Of a stretch of DNA of 64,000 nt, positions 12,164-24,900 are shown one piece after another. The translations under genes were made by a program, and so were the position numbers. Origin of the DNA: Tubiluchus corallicola (taxonomy: Eukaryota; Priapulida; Priapulimorpha; Priapulimorphida; Tubiluchidae). The stretch's first letter is position 1; the number at the start of each line of letters is the position of its first letter. The stretch spans positions 1 through 64,000 of the forward strand of contig JAQGDQ010000204.1 of NCBI GenBank assembly GCA_030141605.1, written 5' to 3'. Below the pieces are notes generated by a model that was not told the origin of the DNA, searched no databases, and was given only the letters and a program-made list of their open reading frames with translations.

Positions 12164-15100
12164 GTGATGTATAAAAATTGTTATTTCTGTAATTTCAATC
12201 ATACTTTTTGAAACAATAAGTGTGAGAAACTGCTACTTCATGATGCCCCAAGTCAAAAAATTCATGTCATAACAGGACATAGCAAACTAATTTGAGTTTA
12301 ATAAGAAACTAAGGAATGAGTAATAGAAATCAACTTACATCGTGGCTCTACTACTCTTGATAAAAAATGGTTTAACTGAAAGAAATTTTAGTACATCTTG
12401 GATTTACACACGATTACCATCAATAAAAAGCGACTAATTTGGGCGATAAAGACGAAATAACAATGCACGAATGTTCCACATAGTGTTTATCTACCTTTTT
12501 AACCGTTAATTTTGGCGATGGTAATACACTGACAAACATATACGTATTTATTATATACCAAGTCACCTTATATATTAAGGCTGCAGACATTAAGAACTAA
12601 AGGTTATAGACAGCGTTACACAGTTTTACAAACCAGAATTTCTCAAAATGGAACTGGAATTAACTCGTAGTTGTTTGTCCAGGTGGAGATAACAAAAAAA
12701 AGTACTAAACACTCGCTCTGAAACCTCCACGAAGTGCTTCTCGAATGTTTTTTGTACATGGTGTTCGGTCAAAAACCGGCGAAAAGATTCACACTTTGGC
12801 ACTCTATTCCCGCCCTTTTTCACAAATGTTGAATATCTGTTAGATATTTTTTGTGTAATAGGGTTACTACCATGACAGACAAAAACAAACAAACAAACAA
12901 ACAAACAAACAAACAAACAAACAAACAAACAAACAAACAAACAAACAAACAAACAAACAAACAAACAAACAAACAAACCGTGTTGAAGCATAACTTTCTT
13001 GGCACAGACAAAAATAACTAAAATAATTATCCCTCACTGTAACTCTGACCCTAAACACACATTTAACTAAGTTTCACATTTTTTCCTGTGCCATTTTTAC
13101 CTGTGCAGTTTTTACCCACGTTGCCTTTCCTGCCACTTTGCCTGTGCCATTTTTTCCTATACCATTTTGCCTACATTCCCTGACGATAGCTTAGGATCCA
13201 TCCAATTCTAAGACTTGGAGAATTTTCCAGGGCCTTGTAAATATCGGGTGGAATCGGCAGTGGGCGACAAAAAGTGACTATCCAGAGATCCCTCATAATG
13301 AAGAAGACTAGACACCAATCTTCACAGGTGTTAAAATGAAAACAAAAGATAGAGCTAATGCAGTCGGACAGCTCAGTAAAAAAAGAAAGCAGATTTATGG
13401 GCGAAAGATCAATATTATCGAGAATAATAAAAGATTAATATTCATTTGCATAAGAATTGTCCATCACAAACTATTATGCAAATCGAATTTAATTCAAGAA
13501 AAACGCATTGCTTCTCGTGTTCACAGTTAAAATTAAATTGTTTTCTGTAAATAATCCTTTGAAGAAATATTCATTTTCTTGCATCGTTGCCATGCATTAT
13601 GAAGTATAACCCATTCCACTGTGTTGTTGTCATTCCCTTGAAGCCAAAACACATTCCAACATTGAGGAAAAAGGATTTAAGGAAATAGGCGCGAGCAAGA
13701 TACCGAAGAGAGCACATCGTGGTGCAAATGACAGAAATCTTATTTAGCTCACATGAAGAGTTTGTAGCTTGTCGCCCATTTGTACAGTGTCTTGTACAGC
13801 TCTCCAATATTTGGTTTTGACAAAATGTTGTAACTAGGCAATAATTTTGTACTTTTGAGAACATGCCCCGACATTTATGCTCATTTCTTTGTTTTAGAAT
13901 GGCTTCCAAATTCTCCAATAGACTGCGACTTTGCATCTAATATATGTGACGGATACAGTGTAATGGACTCACAAAGACTGGAGTGGGAATTAACGAACTA
14001 CAATCGAAGACCTTGTGGTGATGGAGTAACCATTGGTGCGTTTTGAACACAGTGCTTATTTGAATTTTAGAGTTAGTTTCTCATTGATCGTTCTGTTTTC
14101 ATAATATTTGTCTAATATTAAAGTGTGTAACTTGTATTAAAGTCAAACAAAACCTTCACTATAATATAAGGTTTTATAACTTAAAAAATTCGACTCTCAT
14201 TAGGAATATTAAATTTGTTTTACTATAAAATTTACTGTAAAACTTGTTTCTTTTAATTTTTTATTACTTCATTGTTGGTGAAATTAAATTTAAAGAACTG
14301 CCATTTTTCGTTGCGCGAGACGAAGGACGCAATGAGCACAGTCACTAGGTCACCAAAGATTGGTAAACAAACTTGGGTAACCAAAGATGCTTTCTCTACC
14401 TCATGGCGATCTTTAGAGCAATGCACGAGTTTGAAACGGGTTACGTTTATTTACAGTTATTTAAGTAGTTAATTTAAGTTTTCAAAAAATTTTCGTGGTT
14501 TCTCACATTAAAACTTAAAACGACGATATTGATGGCGATGGCAGCGACAGTGATTATCACGAAGATGATAGCGATAAACGTTTTCGTTTTCTGTAGGTAA
14601 TTACATGCACGTTAGCGGCCAAAGGCTGCATGGAGAGTCAACTCTTCTATCAGGTCAGAATCCAACTAGTGGATTTCAAGCTCACAATCTGACGTTTTGG
14701 CACAACATTCAAAGAAGAGGAGAAGCAGAATTTAACTTGAAGCTCCACGTCGGCATCAAAATTGACGGTAGTGACTCTTTAATTATCTGGGAATCTGACA
14801 ACCCTCCGGCTGAAGTAGATGATTGGAAGAAGGAAGATGTCAATTTGCTGCAATATCTAGATGGAACTGAGGAATATTTTCAGGTTGGTATTTTTGATGG
14901 TACGACCTGTGCGTAAATTTGTACAGTTTTTAAGTGTTGTTTTGAGAAGCTATTTTTTAAGGCAAACTTCGTTACATTTTTTGTAATTGCATAAAAATCG
15001 AAATTCCAGTAATAATCATTGTACAAAAACCATTATTACCATATTGTGTTTTGTTATGACAATAGTTTTTTTTAGATATCTTTCCTCGTTTTCGGAAGTA

Positions 15101-18100
15101 ATGCGGTGACAGAAGATATCTGCTTAGATGCAGTGAAGGTCAATGGATACAGTAAGTACTGAAAGTAGCTAGTAGATTTAGTTTTTTGTATTAATACTAT
15201 AATGATAACTTCATTAATGCCTATATTTACGATTTTTACATATTCATATAAGAAGCGTTATGTTCATGTAGTGTAGAACTGCTTAACTTTATTCTAAGCT
15301 CTCTAATAAAGTTAAGCAGTTCTATCACGGCTTTGTCACTTTAATGTTGTTCTGTAAATTCACAGGATTTCGGATTCAGCGGATCCAGTCGGAAACATAT
15401 CCAGGTCTTTAAAGCATGGTATACTAATGTTCCATGAGCATTTCACTCGTAGGACCTGCAAAATTATATGAGCACGGCAATATAGGCCTATTACAACTCG
15501 ACAAATTTATTAAATTAATAAATTTTATTAAATTAAATTTGGTAACTAAGTGAATTATTTTGTAATTTCAGCAAATTACACAGGTGTTGAGCCTCCAGAA
15601 CAAGGTAGGTCACATGCTTTTAGTGAAATATAGTTATCGCCGAAAAATTCGACTTTCAGGTGCCTACACGAAAACTCACCAGCGTGAAGCGTTCTTCAAA
15701 TTTGAATATTTTGTTATTTTACTTAAACTGCTTTTAATAATGAAAGTCGTTAGCGATAAGTTCAAATCAGATTGCTCCAGAACTGAAAAAACATAATTTT
15801 CTACGCTTTTTGGTGGAAATAAGCCCTCTTTGTGGTGCTTCCACAGTGATTCTTGTAATATTGCTTCCATCATGTCACTGAAACTCATTGGTACAGCTTT
15901 AACGTAACACGATTAATCTTTAAGCTCCAGACCCGATAGTGACACATCGAAACTGGCTATTTATGATTGTAGACGAAGTTGAGTTTTAGGTGATTTGCAA
16001 AATTTCCAAACATTTCCAAAAGTCGAATAACAGATCATCCAGCTAGGCTAGCAAGCCCTATATTCTTCATTTAAAAGTTGCTATTATGCCTGCACTATAA
16101 ATAAATAAACAGATATATAAATAAAGACTGTTCGTTGCACAGAGTCACCCGTAACTTGCGATTTCGATTTGGGACATCCCTGTGAATATGAGATTTCAAC
16201 ATCAGGAATAGGAAGTGTGGTGAAGTGGTATATTGCTGAGGGTAAAACTGGACCGATCGACGGCTCACATTCTGACGACGGCGACGGTAATTATGTCTAA
16301 CGTACTTGTTTTTTTATATGCTGTAAAAAAACTTAAGGGAGTAAGGCATACAAGAGAGGACCCAATTTAGTTTAGTTGAAATTTTCATTAATGCAATTTT
16401 TTCTACAATAGGCTCACTTTGGATACCGCATGCTTTCACACCGTAGGAAGCAATTCAATTTTTGTACATTCAAGCACACCACTGCATTTTTGCGCTGCTT
16501 ATTTTTTAAGAAACATCAGCATTTGTTCTAACTATTAGAAATATTTACTGCGTGAGATAACTATCATGGCATCTGTATACGTTTTAGGAATAGATGGCAC
16601 GCATTGGTACAATTTAAGGTGCACTAGCTTTGTATTAGTAAACTACATTTCGTGTGGTCACTATTATTATAATTATTCAGCTTTTTGCATTAACACAAAT
16701 TACGAAATTATGACATAAATTAAAGAAAAACTTGTTGAACGTCATTGATGAGAATGGGGTGAAACGGTCTTGTGAAGTAAAAACGCTGAATGTTTTTCGT
16801 GTGCTCTTGTTTAACTCAATTCAAGTTTTGGCTGTAAAAGTTCAGTTTTCTAATAAGTTCTAAATTTGCTTTGTGCAAAATGTACCCAAATGTTTCTCAA
16901 GTTTTGTGAGGCTACACCTAAAACTAAACTTCTTGCGTTTCCCATTTCACTGTTATTTTTACAGGAAAGTACATGTATGTGAGAGGACGCACGGGTGGTA
17001 ACATTTTCTGGACTGATCTGGAATCCCCAAAACATTCGCCTGATATATACCCCGCCTGCTACCTCCACTTCTGGTACAATGCTGGCACAAATAATCTCTT
17101 TCTGCATGTAAACATCATGGTAGACGAAGAAAGCGACCTGATTTGGACCACGCTTTATGATGACCATAACGTTTATGAATGGCGCGAGGCGTCAATAGAT
17201 TTATCGGAATTTAAACCGGAAGTATTCAAGGTGCTATTATTATATCACATCTTTATAAGAGGAGTATAATTATACCTATGTTATATTTGTAATTTTTATA
17301 CATATTTTTTTACAATCAACTTATTTTTGGAAAGACACATCTTAAAAGCCTTGTGTTATCTGCAACGTGATGGTTAGACTAAGGTTAGAATTTTTCATAA
17401 AAAACTGATCATTCACTGTTTGTAGTATGCATGCATAATTGTTACTTATTGTTCTGTTATAGATTTCATTTAGAGCAGAAACAAAACCTTACGTTAACTC
17501 GGAAAACTCGTCCATGGCACTCGATTCTATTGAGTTGTTAACTGGAGACTGTGAGTATGGCGCACACTATTCTTAGTGTATAAACTATTCTTAGTTTTAA
17601 GTTATTTATTATTAGCTATTACTTGCCAACATCGTACTTTTTTCTGATAAAATTTTATCGCAGTTTGCTTCTCCCAGCAGTTTGTGTCCTTACAAGCTGG
17701 GTGGAAGAATTTTTTTATTAACGAGTGGATTGCATAAGTTAGCATAAAATACTAACCATAATTTGCTTGACACCTCTTGAGTATACCTTTGGGGTTAAGT
17801 TTTAGTTGACTGAGTAGTCGGTAAACTAGAATACTTTTCAGTAATGAAACTCGAGTGAAATTCATCTATGTATACTATAAACCTAACAACTGTTTAGTAG
17901 GATATCGAAGATCCGCTGTTATGATGTTGTTTTATAGGTGAATATGTTACGCCTACACCAGAACCAACAGAAGGTAAGAGCTACTCTTGTGATATTTATT
18001 CATTTAACAGTTATTCGAAATTTCTATTTTATTTCCTTTGCGTTACCGCTTGCACCGTTCTTTCCAGTTTTTGCTTCTTGTTTTCTCAGCTTTTGCCACA

Positions 18101-21100
18101 GTCACTCTTTAAATGGCTTCATAGCGTATTTTTAGGCACGTACATTTTACCTTACCATGTGTGGAATTGTAAATTATAATAGCTACATGAGCAAAAAGTG
18201 ATGTATGGGAAAACTGAAAGAAGCAATGTTAAAACACTTATATGAATTTATGAGAGTAACGTTTATTTTTGCTTTGTGATAACTGTGATTTCTTTTGAAC
18301 TCACAGACTGTATTTTACTGGTTTTTATTGATATTTCAGAACCTGAAAGGATTGGTTCTCCTATTGACTGTGACTTTAACACACAAGGTGATATCTGCGA
18401 TTATGAAATTCGAGGTGAAGACTTGCGGTTTAATTGGGAACAAGAATCACATACTCCATGTGATGATTCCATTACACCTGGAGGTAGTAGCTACATAATT
18501 TAATTCTATTGTTTGCCTTTCAATATCACAAAACTTAATAATTAGTATAATTACACTTACTGGACCTTGAATCAGTACAGTATGCCGTAATATTGCTTGT
18601 TAGTGCACTGTTTCTTTTAGAACACCATGTACATTTATTTTTATTTTAACTATGTACTAACATACGTAAGAAATGTCACTGAAAAGTAACAAAACTTCAC
18701 ATAATAAAATTAATACATGTGTACCAGATTTAAAACTTTCTAATATTATTGGCGATCATTACTTTTCTTACAACACTTCATTTTGTTCTACCTTTTGTTC
18801 TTCATTGAGTGACTAAATCCTAATGATCCAAATCCTTGTTTAAATGAACGATTGCTACCGAAGTATCTTTCTATGGTAAAAATAGACAAAATTAACTACG
18901 TAACTATGCTTAAACATTTACGTAACTATTTAATTATTATTTTTTTCAGGGGCACACATGCATGCAACGAACAACATGCCGTATATTACGCAAAAGCTGA
19001 CAAATCTGGTTTCACTTCCTCATGAACGTAATTGGAATGAAACAGCCTGCAACCTCACGTTCTGGTGGAGTGGCATAGAAAATGGAAATGAACTTGAGGT
19101 GAAGGTTCCTCTACTATATGTAAAGTACATTAACTAAATATCTCTGGAACAGTAGCATTGTTTTTATTATTTTCATACTTTTACTTGACGTAACATACTA
19201 TTTTGCAACCATCACTGTTTAGTATAGAGGCAAAGATGTTTTTTTTATAAAGGAATGTCACATTCATGCAAACATCGAGCGTATAGAACTTCATACGCCC
19301 AGTCTGGGATGTAATTGTTCTTTTACGGGAACACATGTAATTAATATTAGTATTCTATATATATATATATATAGTGCGTGTTAAATTTGTCTTGTTTCAT
19401 TGACCAGTTATTTTGTTTAGGAATACAAAATTTGTAGCTTTTTCAGCTACTTTATCACTAACAAAGAATGTCAGTTTGAACCAATTTTGGCTTTTCTTAT
19501 GATAACTAACTAAACTGACTCTTGCTAGGTGCATGCAATTACTGAAGAATATGTACAAGACATTTTGTGGTCGTCTAAAAACAAAGCTGGTTTAGGTTAC
19601 CAGTGGAAGCAAGAAACAATCGATATTAGCATGTACAGCATTGTAGATTTTCAGGTAAGGAGTAAAACATATTAAATGAAATTATTTATTGGGTGTCAGT
19701 GTTCTCAAACCACAATAAAAATATGTTGGTGTGAATTAATTGCAATTTGCATACAATGTATCTACACGATTTTACAGTTTTAAGTAATTGACGATCTGAA
19801 TAATTGAGTTGAAAATGAAGTCAGGACATCGGATGCGTTTCAATTAAATAAAAAGATGCTAGACTTTTTACATATATTACTGTTATAGATATTGTTTAAA
19901 GCCCTTTCACAGTTAAACGAATTTTCTACGGTTTGTGTGGACGAAGTTAAAGTGGAAATTTGCGAAATTGATCCGGAAGTACCGACAGAAGGTAAGCAAG
20001 CCCATCTTCCCGACTAAACATTAATTGTTTTTAGCTCTTCAAAAATATTAAACATGTTGCAAAGCAGAACCTTTCTTGTTGCTAGTTGCTACGCAAAAAG
20101 TTCGACTCAAACAATTGGTTGAGGGACTCGTTAAACTCAAAATCGTAGATTAGAAATGACTCAATATCGCCATTTTGAAGTTAGTATGTCATATCGAAAA
20201 TCCGCGTCCGTCACTCGATATAGAATTCAATCTACTATATTCCTCTTATAATAGAATAGATTGTTATAACATAATTTATTGAAGGTGTAACTTCAAGGTT
20301 TGAAACAGACAGGTTTACAACTGATATATGTTCTCCCCTAGTGGGAGCGAACGCTAGACAGATGCAGAACAATGGTGACCACAATGTACAAAAAATGTTA
20401 CAAAAAATATAAGCATTAATATGTAACAAGAGTAACAAACTTAATGCTATTTAAAGCGCTTGGTGTTTGAAATAAAAGACTGCACTAAAACAAAAATTTG
20501 AGTGTTCACAGAATTATATAAGGTATGGTTCCCGTACAGGAACAAACGCATAAGTTCATTTGATGCAAGACTGTAAACATTGATGTTAAAAGCTGACAAA
20601 AGAGCGCAGAGATTTGTAAATAAGTCATGTCTGGCCTGATGGTAAAGAGGGCAGCTAATTAAGTAATGATCGACTGTTTCATAAGTAGAACCACATTGGG
20701 TGACACTAGCGACCCATCGTAATTTTTACATTTTCTAAAGTATAAATCATAATTAAGCTGGCAAAAACCAACTCTCATTCTAGTATGGTGTACAGATGAA
20801 TTTCGAGTACAACTAGAAAAGTAAGTAGGCCGCTTATTAAAACACATGTGATTCTTTAGTCGAGATTTAAAGATGTTTAAAGAGTTAGAGTTACGGATAT
20901 CAAGAGGTAAACTATTCCAGCAAAAGCAGTTGAGTGGCAGATGTAATTAGAAAATTTTTCATGATTACGGACTGGATACAATGTAATATCCCTTACACGA
21001 GGAGGCAAAATATTAAAAAAGTAGTGGGGAGCTAATTGATTCACGATTTTATAAAAGGCACATAAACGGAAATATTGGAAGCGCTTAGAAATGGGGTCCA

Positions 21101-21869
21101 ATCCTGCTTCGAACAAAAGATTTGAATGACTGGAATCTGACATAGCACCGGTACATATGCGCGCAGCACTCAACTGAATATTATCAAGCAGGGATTCAAC
21201 ATTAATGAGGTTTACCTATGGGGTTAACCCCAATTAACCTATGGGGTTTCATGACGATCTGTTGGGATACGTCGGAGCTTTGGGCTTTTTTCTGAAATAA
21301 TGTTCGGCTAAAGTTTCCAATTCCCCACACACAAGAAATTAGTTCCAGAAGCGGCATGGGATTAGGGTTAGGGTTAGGGCTTGGGTTGGGTTAGGTGGGG
21401 AATTGTAAACTCCTTCCTAATGTTTTCGCCTCCATCTTAATTTAAGATGGCGGATCGAAAACCCGATTCCGTTAGTCGATGCGGAATTCGTTCTACTACA
21501 ATTTTGTGAAGTTTGCCCGAGTCTTGGTCTTTTTTCGAAAGTTATGTTTTCGCCACATTCTTTAATTTAAAACTGCGGATCAAAAATCCGACTCGGTGAA
21601 TATCTACGAAATTCTTTCTAGTATATTGTAGTAAAGTTTAGTGGCATCCGAAGCTTTAGTCTTTTTTCGGAAATAATATCTTTATCGGCGTCTTGTATTC
21701 AAAATGGCGGATTGAAAATCCAGCTTCATCAGTTGGCTCGGAATGTGTTCTAGTATGTTCATGTGAAGTTTCATGACAATCCACTGCGATTTATGGAGTC
21801 TTAGGCTTTTTTCAAAAGGTCATCCCTCCTATAACAGCAACAGCAATGGCAACGACAGCAACAGCGACG

Positions 21870-21929
<60 letters not shown>

Positions 21930-24900
21930 TCTAGAAGAGTAGCGATTTGGCACCCTCGGCCAAAAACTTCCACTCTCAGCAGCAGTCAAGCTAAAAAGTC
22001 CGTTGTGACAGAATTATGAAAAGTCATTCATGGAAAAAAGCAAAACGTTTCTGGTTTATTTCGACCGTTCAAGTTAATGGCCGCATGAATTTTATGAATG
22101 GATTGTCCATCAACTTTCATTAGTCGTCGTTAAGAAGTTAAACGTCCATTATTAAAGTGCATAATTTTATTGCATGTACGTCAAAAACTTTCAGCGTGAC
22201 TTACCAATAAACCACACAGTTCTTGTCTTGTAAACATTAAGTAGCCAATACTAATGGTCGAAGAATATCATCCAAAATAAGAAACTGTTCCCTTCTAAGT
22301 TCTTCAGACAGAAGTGTGAGAATGCTTTAAACAAGACCAGCACACAGTACTGGTTTTGCCAGCACAGGGCACAGGAGTTGAGATTTTGTGTAGGCCCCAA
22401 GTTCACTTTAACTTTTTTATAAACCACATATAAAATGTTACAGATGTGTACAATTATAAAATGTGTACAGTTTATGCTGTATTTCTTAAAGATCCAAAGC
22501 CGAAGTCTCCCATCGACTGCAACTTTGATGCTAGTCAATGTGAATATGAAAACCCTGCAGGTGGTGATCTTTTGCAGTGGCATCGAGGCACAACGGCTGA
22601 AATTGGAGATTCCCATTCAATAGGCAAAAACGGTAAAATACTCATTTTCGCCAGATACGTATTATACATGAGTATAATGTGACATTTTAGATGATTGACG
22701 TTGCACCTAGCCATAGTTTTGAACACATAGCGATAATGACAAATTTCTTGACGCATTATTCGATTACATTATTTCCGTTCAAAACCGTTCGAGATCTATT
22801 CAGAACTGTTTTACAAATCTTTGAGGAATTTGAGTAAATTGGAAGATTTCTCATTTAGACAAAGATAAACTTAATGGCTCAACATCTGGTCTAGGATTTA
22901 CTAATTTACCAATTTTCCAACTTTCTTAATATTAAAGTACACTTACACGTCATATCTCCTAGGTTATTTCTTATAGGACGTTACATGTATGTAAGGGGCA
23001 GACAGCGTAGTGGAAGTAGTGCTACAGCACCTCTGTACAGCCCAACACACACGCAAGAACAATTTACTCCATGCGTTCTCTCATTTTGGTACAGCATGGA
23101 CAACAATGGATATGATTCAACTTTGTATATGACAGTAGAAGTAATGAGCGAAGGCACAACAGAAGAGATCTGGTGTTCCATGTACGAAGACAGCTTTGAA
23201 GGATATTACAAATGGAGAAATATTGAGCTGGGTGTGTCAAAATGGCAAAACAGCAATTTTTCGGTAAAACACTAACAACAACATATTAATGAATAAACAA
23301 CTGAACAAACCGGGAGAAATTAATAAACGGAAATCAGCGATAACTCTATTCTCATAATAAGCTGCCTCTGTAATAGGCTGCTTTAATGGTTTGAAGGGTG
23401 TGGAAGGTTAAAAATAAAGAACTAACTACTATAATGACTTGGTTGATAAGTTTATTTTCATCTCACAGAAATTGTAATAATGCCTGTTAAGTTATTGGCG
23501 GCTCACAGTTCTCTTTTCCGAAAGGTGTTGCTTGTATGACAAAATAGCAGATTCTTGTTATTACTCTGGAGTAAATTAGTTTATAATGAAAATTCACTAT
23601 TTTGTGCATTTGTGTTAGATAATAGACTTTACAGGCGTTAGTGCTGCCTAACACTTTGAATTTATTTATTAATTTTACTTTATAGGTTTTATTCAAGGCT
23701 GTAAACCGCGCTTACTCTGCTCATGATGCCTACGTTGGACTTGATGACGTGCAGTTAATTCCAAAGGATGATTGTAAATATAGACAGAAAATAATGTTTT
23801 TCAGTTATCTGTACTTACAGGAGCAATGTGACTTTTATATATCAAAAAGTGTCAACCTATTACAGCTTTTAACTAACATGAAAGCTAGGCGTAATCTGCA
23901 ACGTTTAATTGAACTGGCTTCAGGGGCCTCAAAGTTACGTCAAGTGCGCTTGGTTTGGGCACAACCAATTAGTGTCCCATATATGACCCCGCCAAACCCC
24001 AAAATCAATGTTAAGTGTCAGGGTCAAGGTGTAAAAGTAGTGTACTGCTCCCAAGTGCCAACTTTCATTGGCTTTGCTTCAGTGACTTTCTGGATACACT
24101 GCGGAAGATTCTGATTTAACTCGTTTTAAAGGTAAACTTTGCTGCCGACGCGGATGACTTGTCAGTAATAAACTAGAAGCCATAAGATACAAGAAGTTTA
24201 TTTTTTCATCAACTTTTTTTCCACAGAGTCACCTTAACAAAGAGAATGCGGTTGAGTATTGTAATGAAGAAGAAGATAGTGAGCCTCAGGTCCCATCGCT
24301 AAAGCCAGGATGAGATTATGAGCGGGCGGACCGTACGGACGTAGAAAATCTACTCTGGGTCCTTAGTGTGTTGGTACTAGTATGATATATTTTCGTGCTT
24401 TATTGAACTTGTTACTTCATTTTCTTATTTTGTAGGTACGTACGTAACAGAACCTCCTGTAGTGACCCAAGGTACGTATAAATTTTATAGACATTCTTTA
24501 TATAAAGTGTGAATAGGTACTATGTGCCAAGTAATTACTGCACAGAAAACAAATTTATCATCGGCAGTAATTTTAAAATATATAAAATCGTTGTAACATT
24601 TCTAAAGACTAAAGAATAATTAAATCTGCATTGCCATAAAAGTTAGTAATGCGTTAGTGCTATTGGTGTGGATTGTCGTAGATTCAAATGTCAAGTTTTG
24701 CGTAGCTATTACGCGTTGACTCACTAAAGCATAAATCATAGCGTAGGAAGTTTCGAGTGCGCATAAGCAAATCCATACACGTTTTTAATTTTAAATTTTA
24801 GTGGTACTTTTTGCTGACATGCAGACAATGAACAAACTTGTTAAATTTTCGCTAGCTTTTCAATTGCAATGTGCATCAATAGGACTGTAAACTGCATTGC

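Larger units (their letters stand above)
20166..21810. repeat. Satellite-like repeat of about 120-130 bp, interrupted by a LINE
   Basis: Diverged units contain a 'CCATCTTAATTTAAGATGG'-like segment, then CGGATCGAAAATCCGACTC, CGGAATTCGTTCTAGTA and GAAGTTTCATGACAATC, ending in GTCTTTGGCTTTTTTC. About four units lie between 21230 and 21810, and one partial unit lies at 20166-20250. The antisense LINE fragment sits between these parts, apparently inserted into a unit just after the CTACTATATTC segment. All of this lies in the intron between MAM3 and MAM4. Confidence 0.75.

Noticed and set aside
12626-13058. Minus-strand frames with CLFV repeats
   Set aside because: Produced by the pure CAAA array at 12879-12978; the non-repeat parts show no domain.
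21801-21989. Poly-Cys minus-strand frame
   Set aside because: The CAA array read on the complementary strand.
23774-24115. Open read-through from MAM4's last exon into the intron (about 113 more codons)
   Set aside because: The donor GTAAAT at 23774 and the linker exon at 24436 fit the phase and match the linker after MAM2, so the read-through is most likely chance; a retained-intron form was not ruled out.
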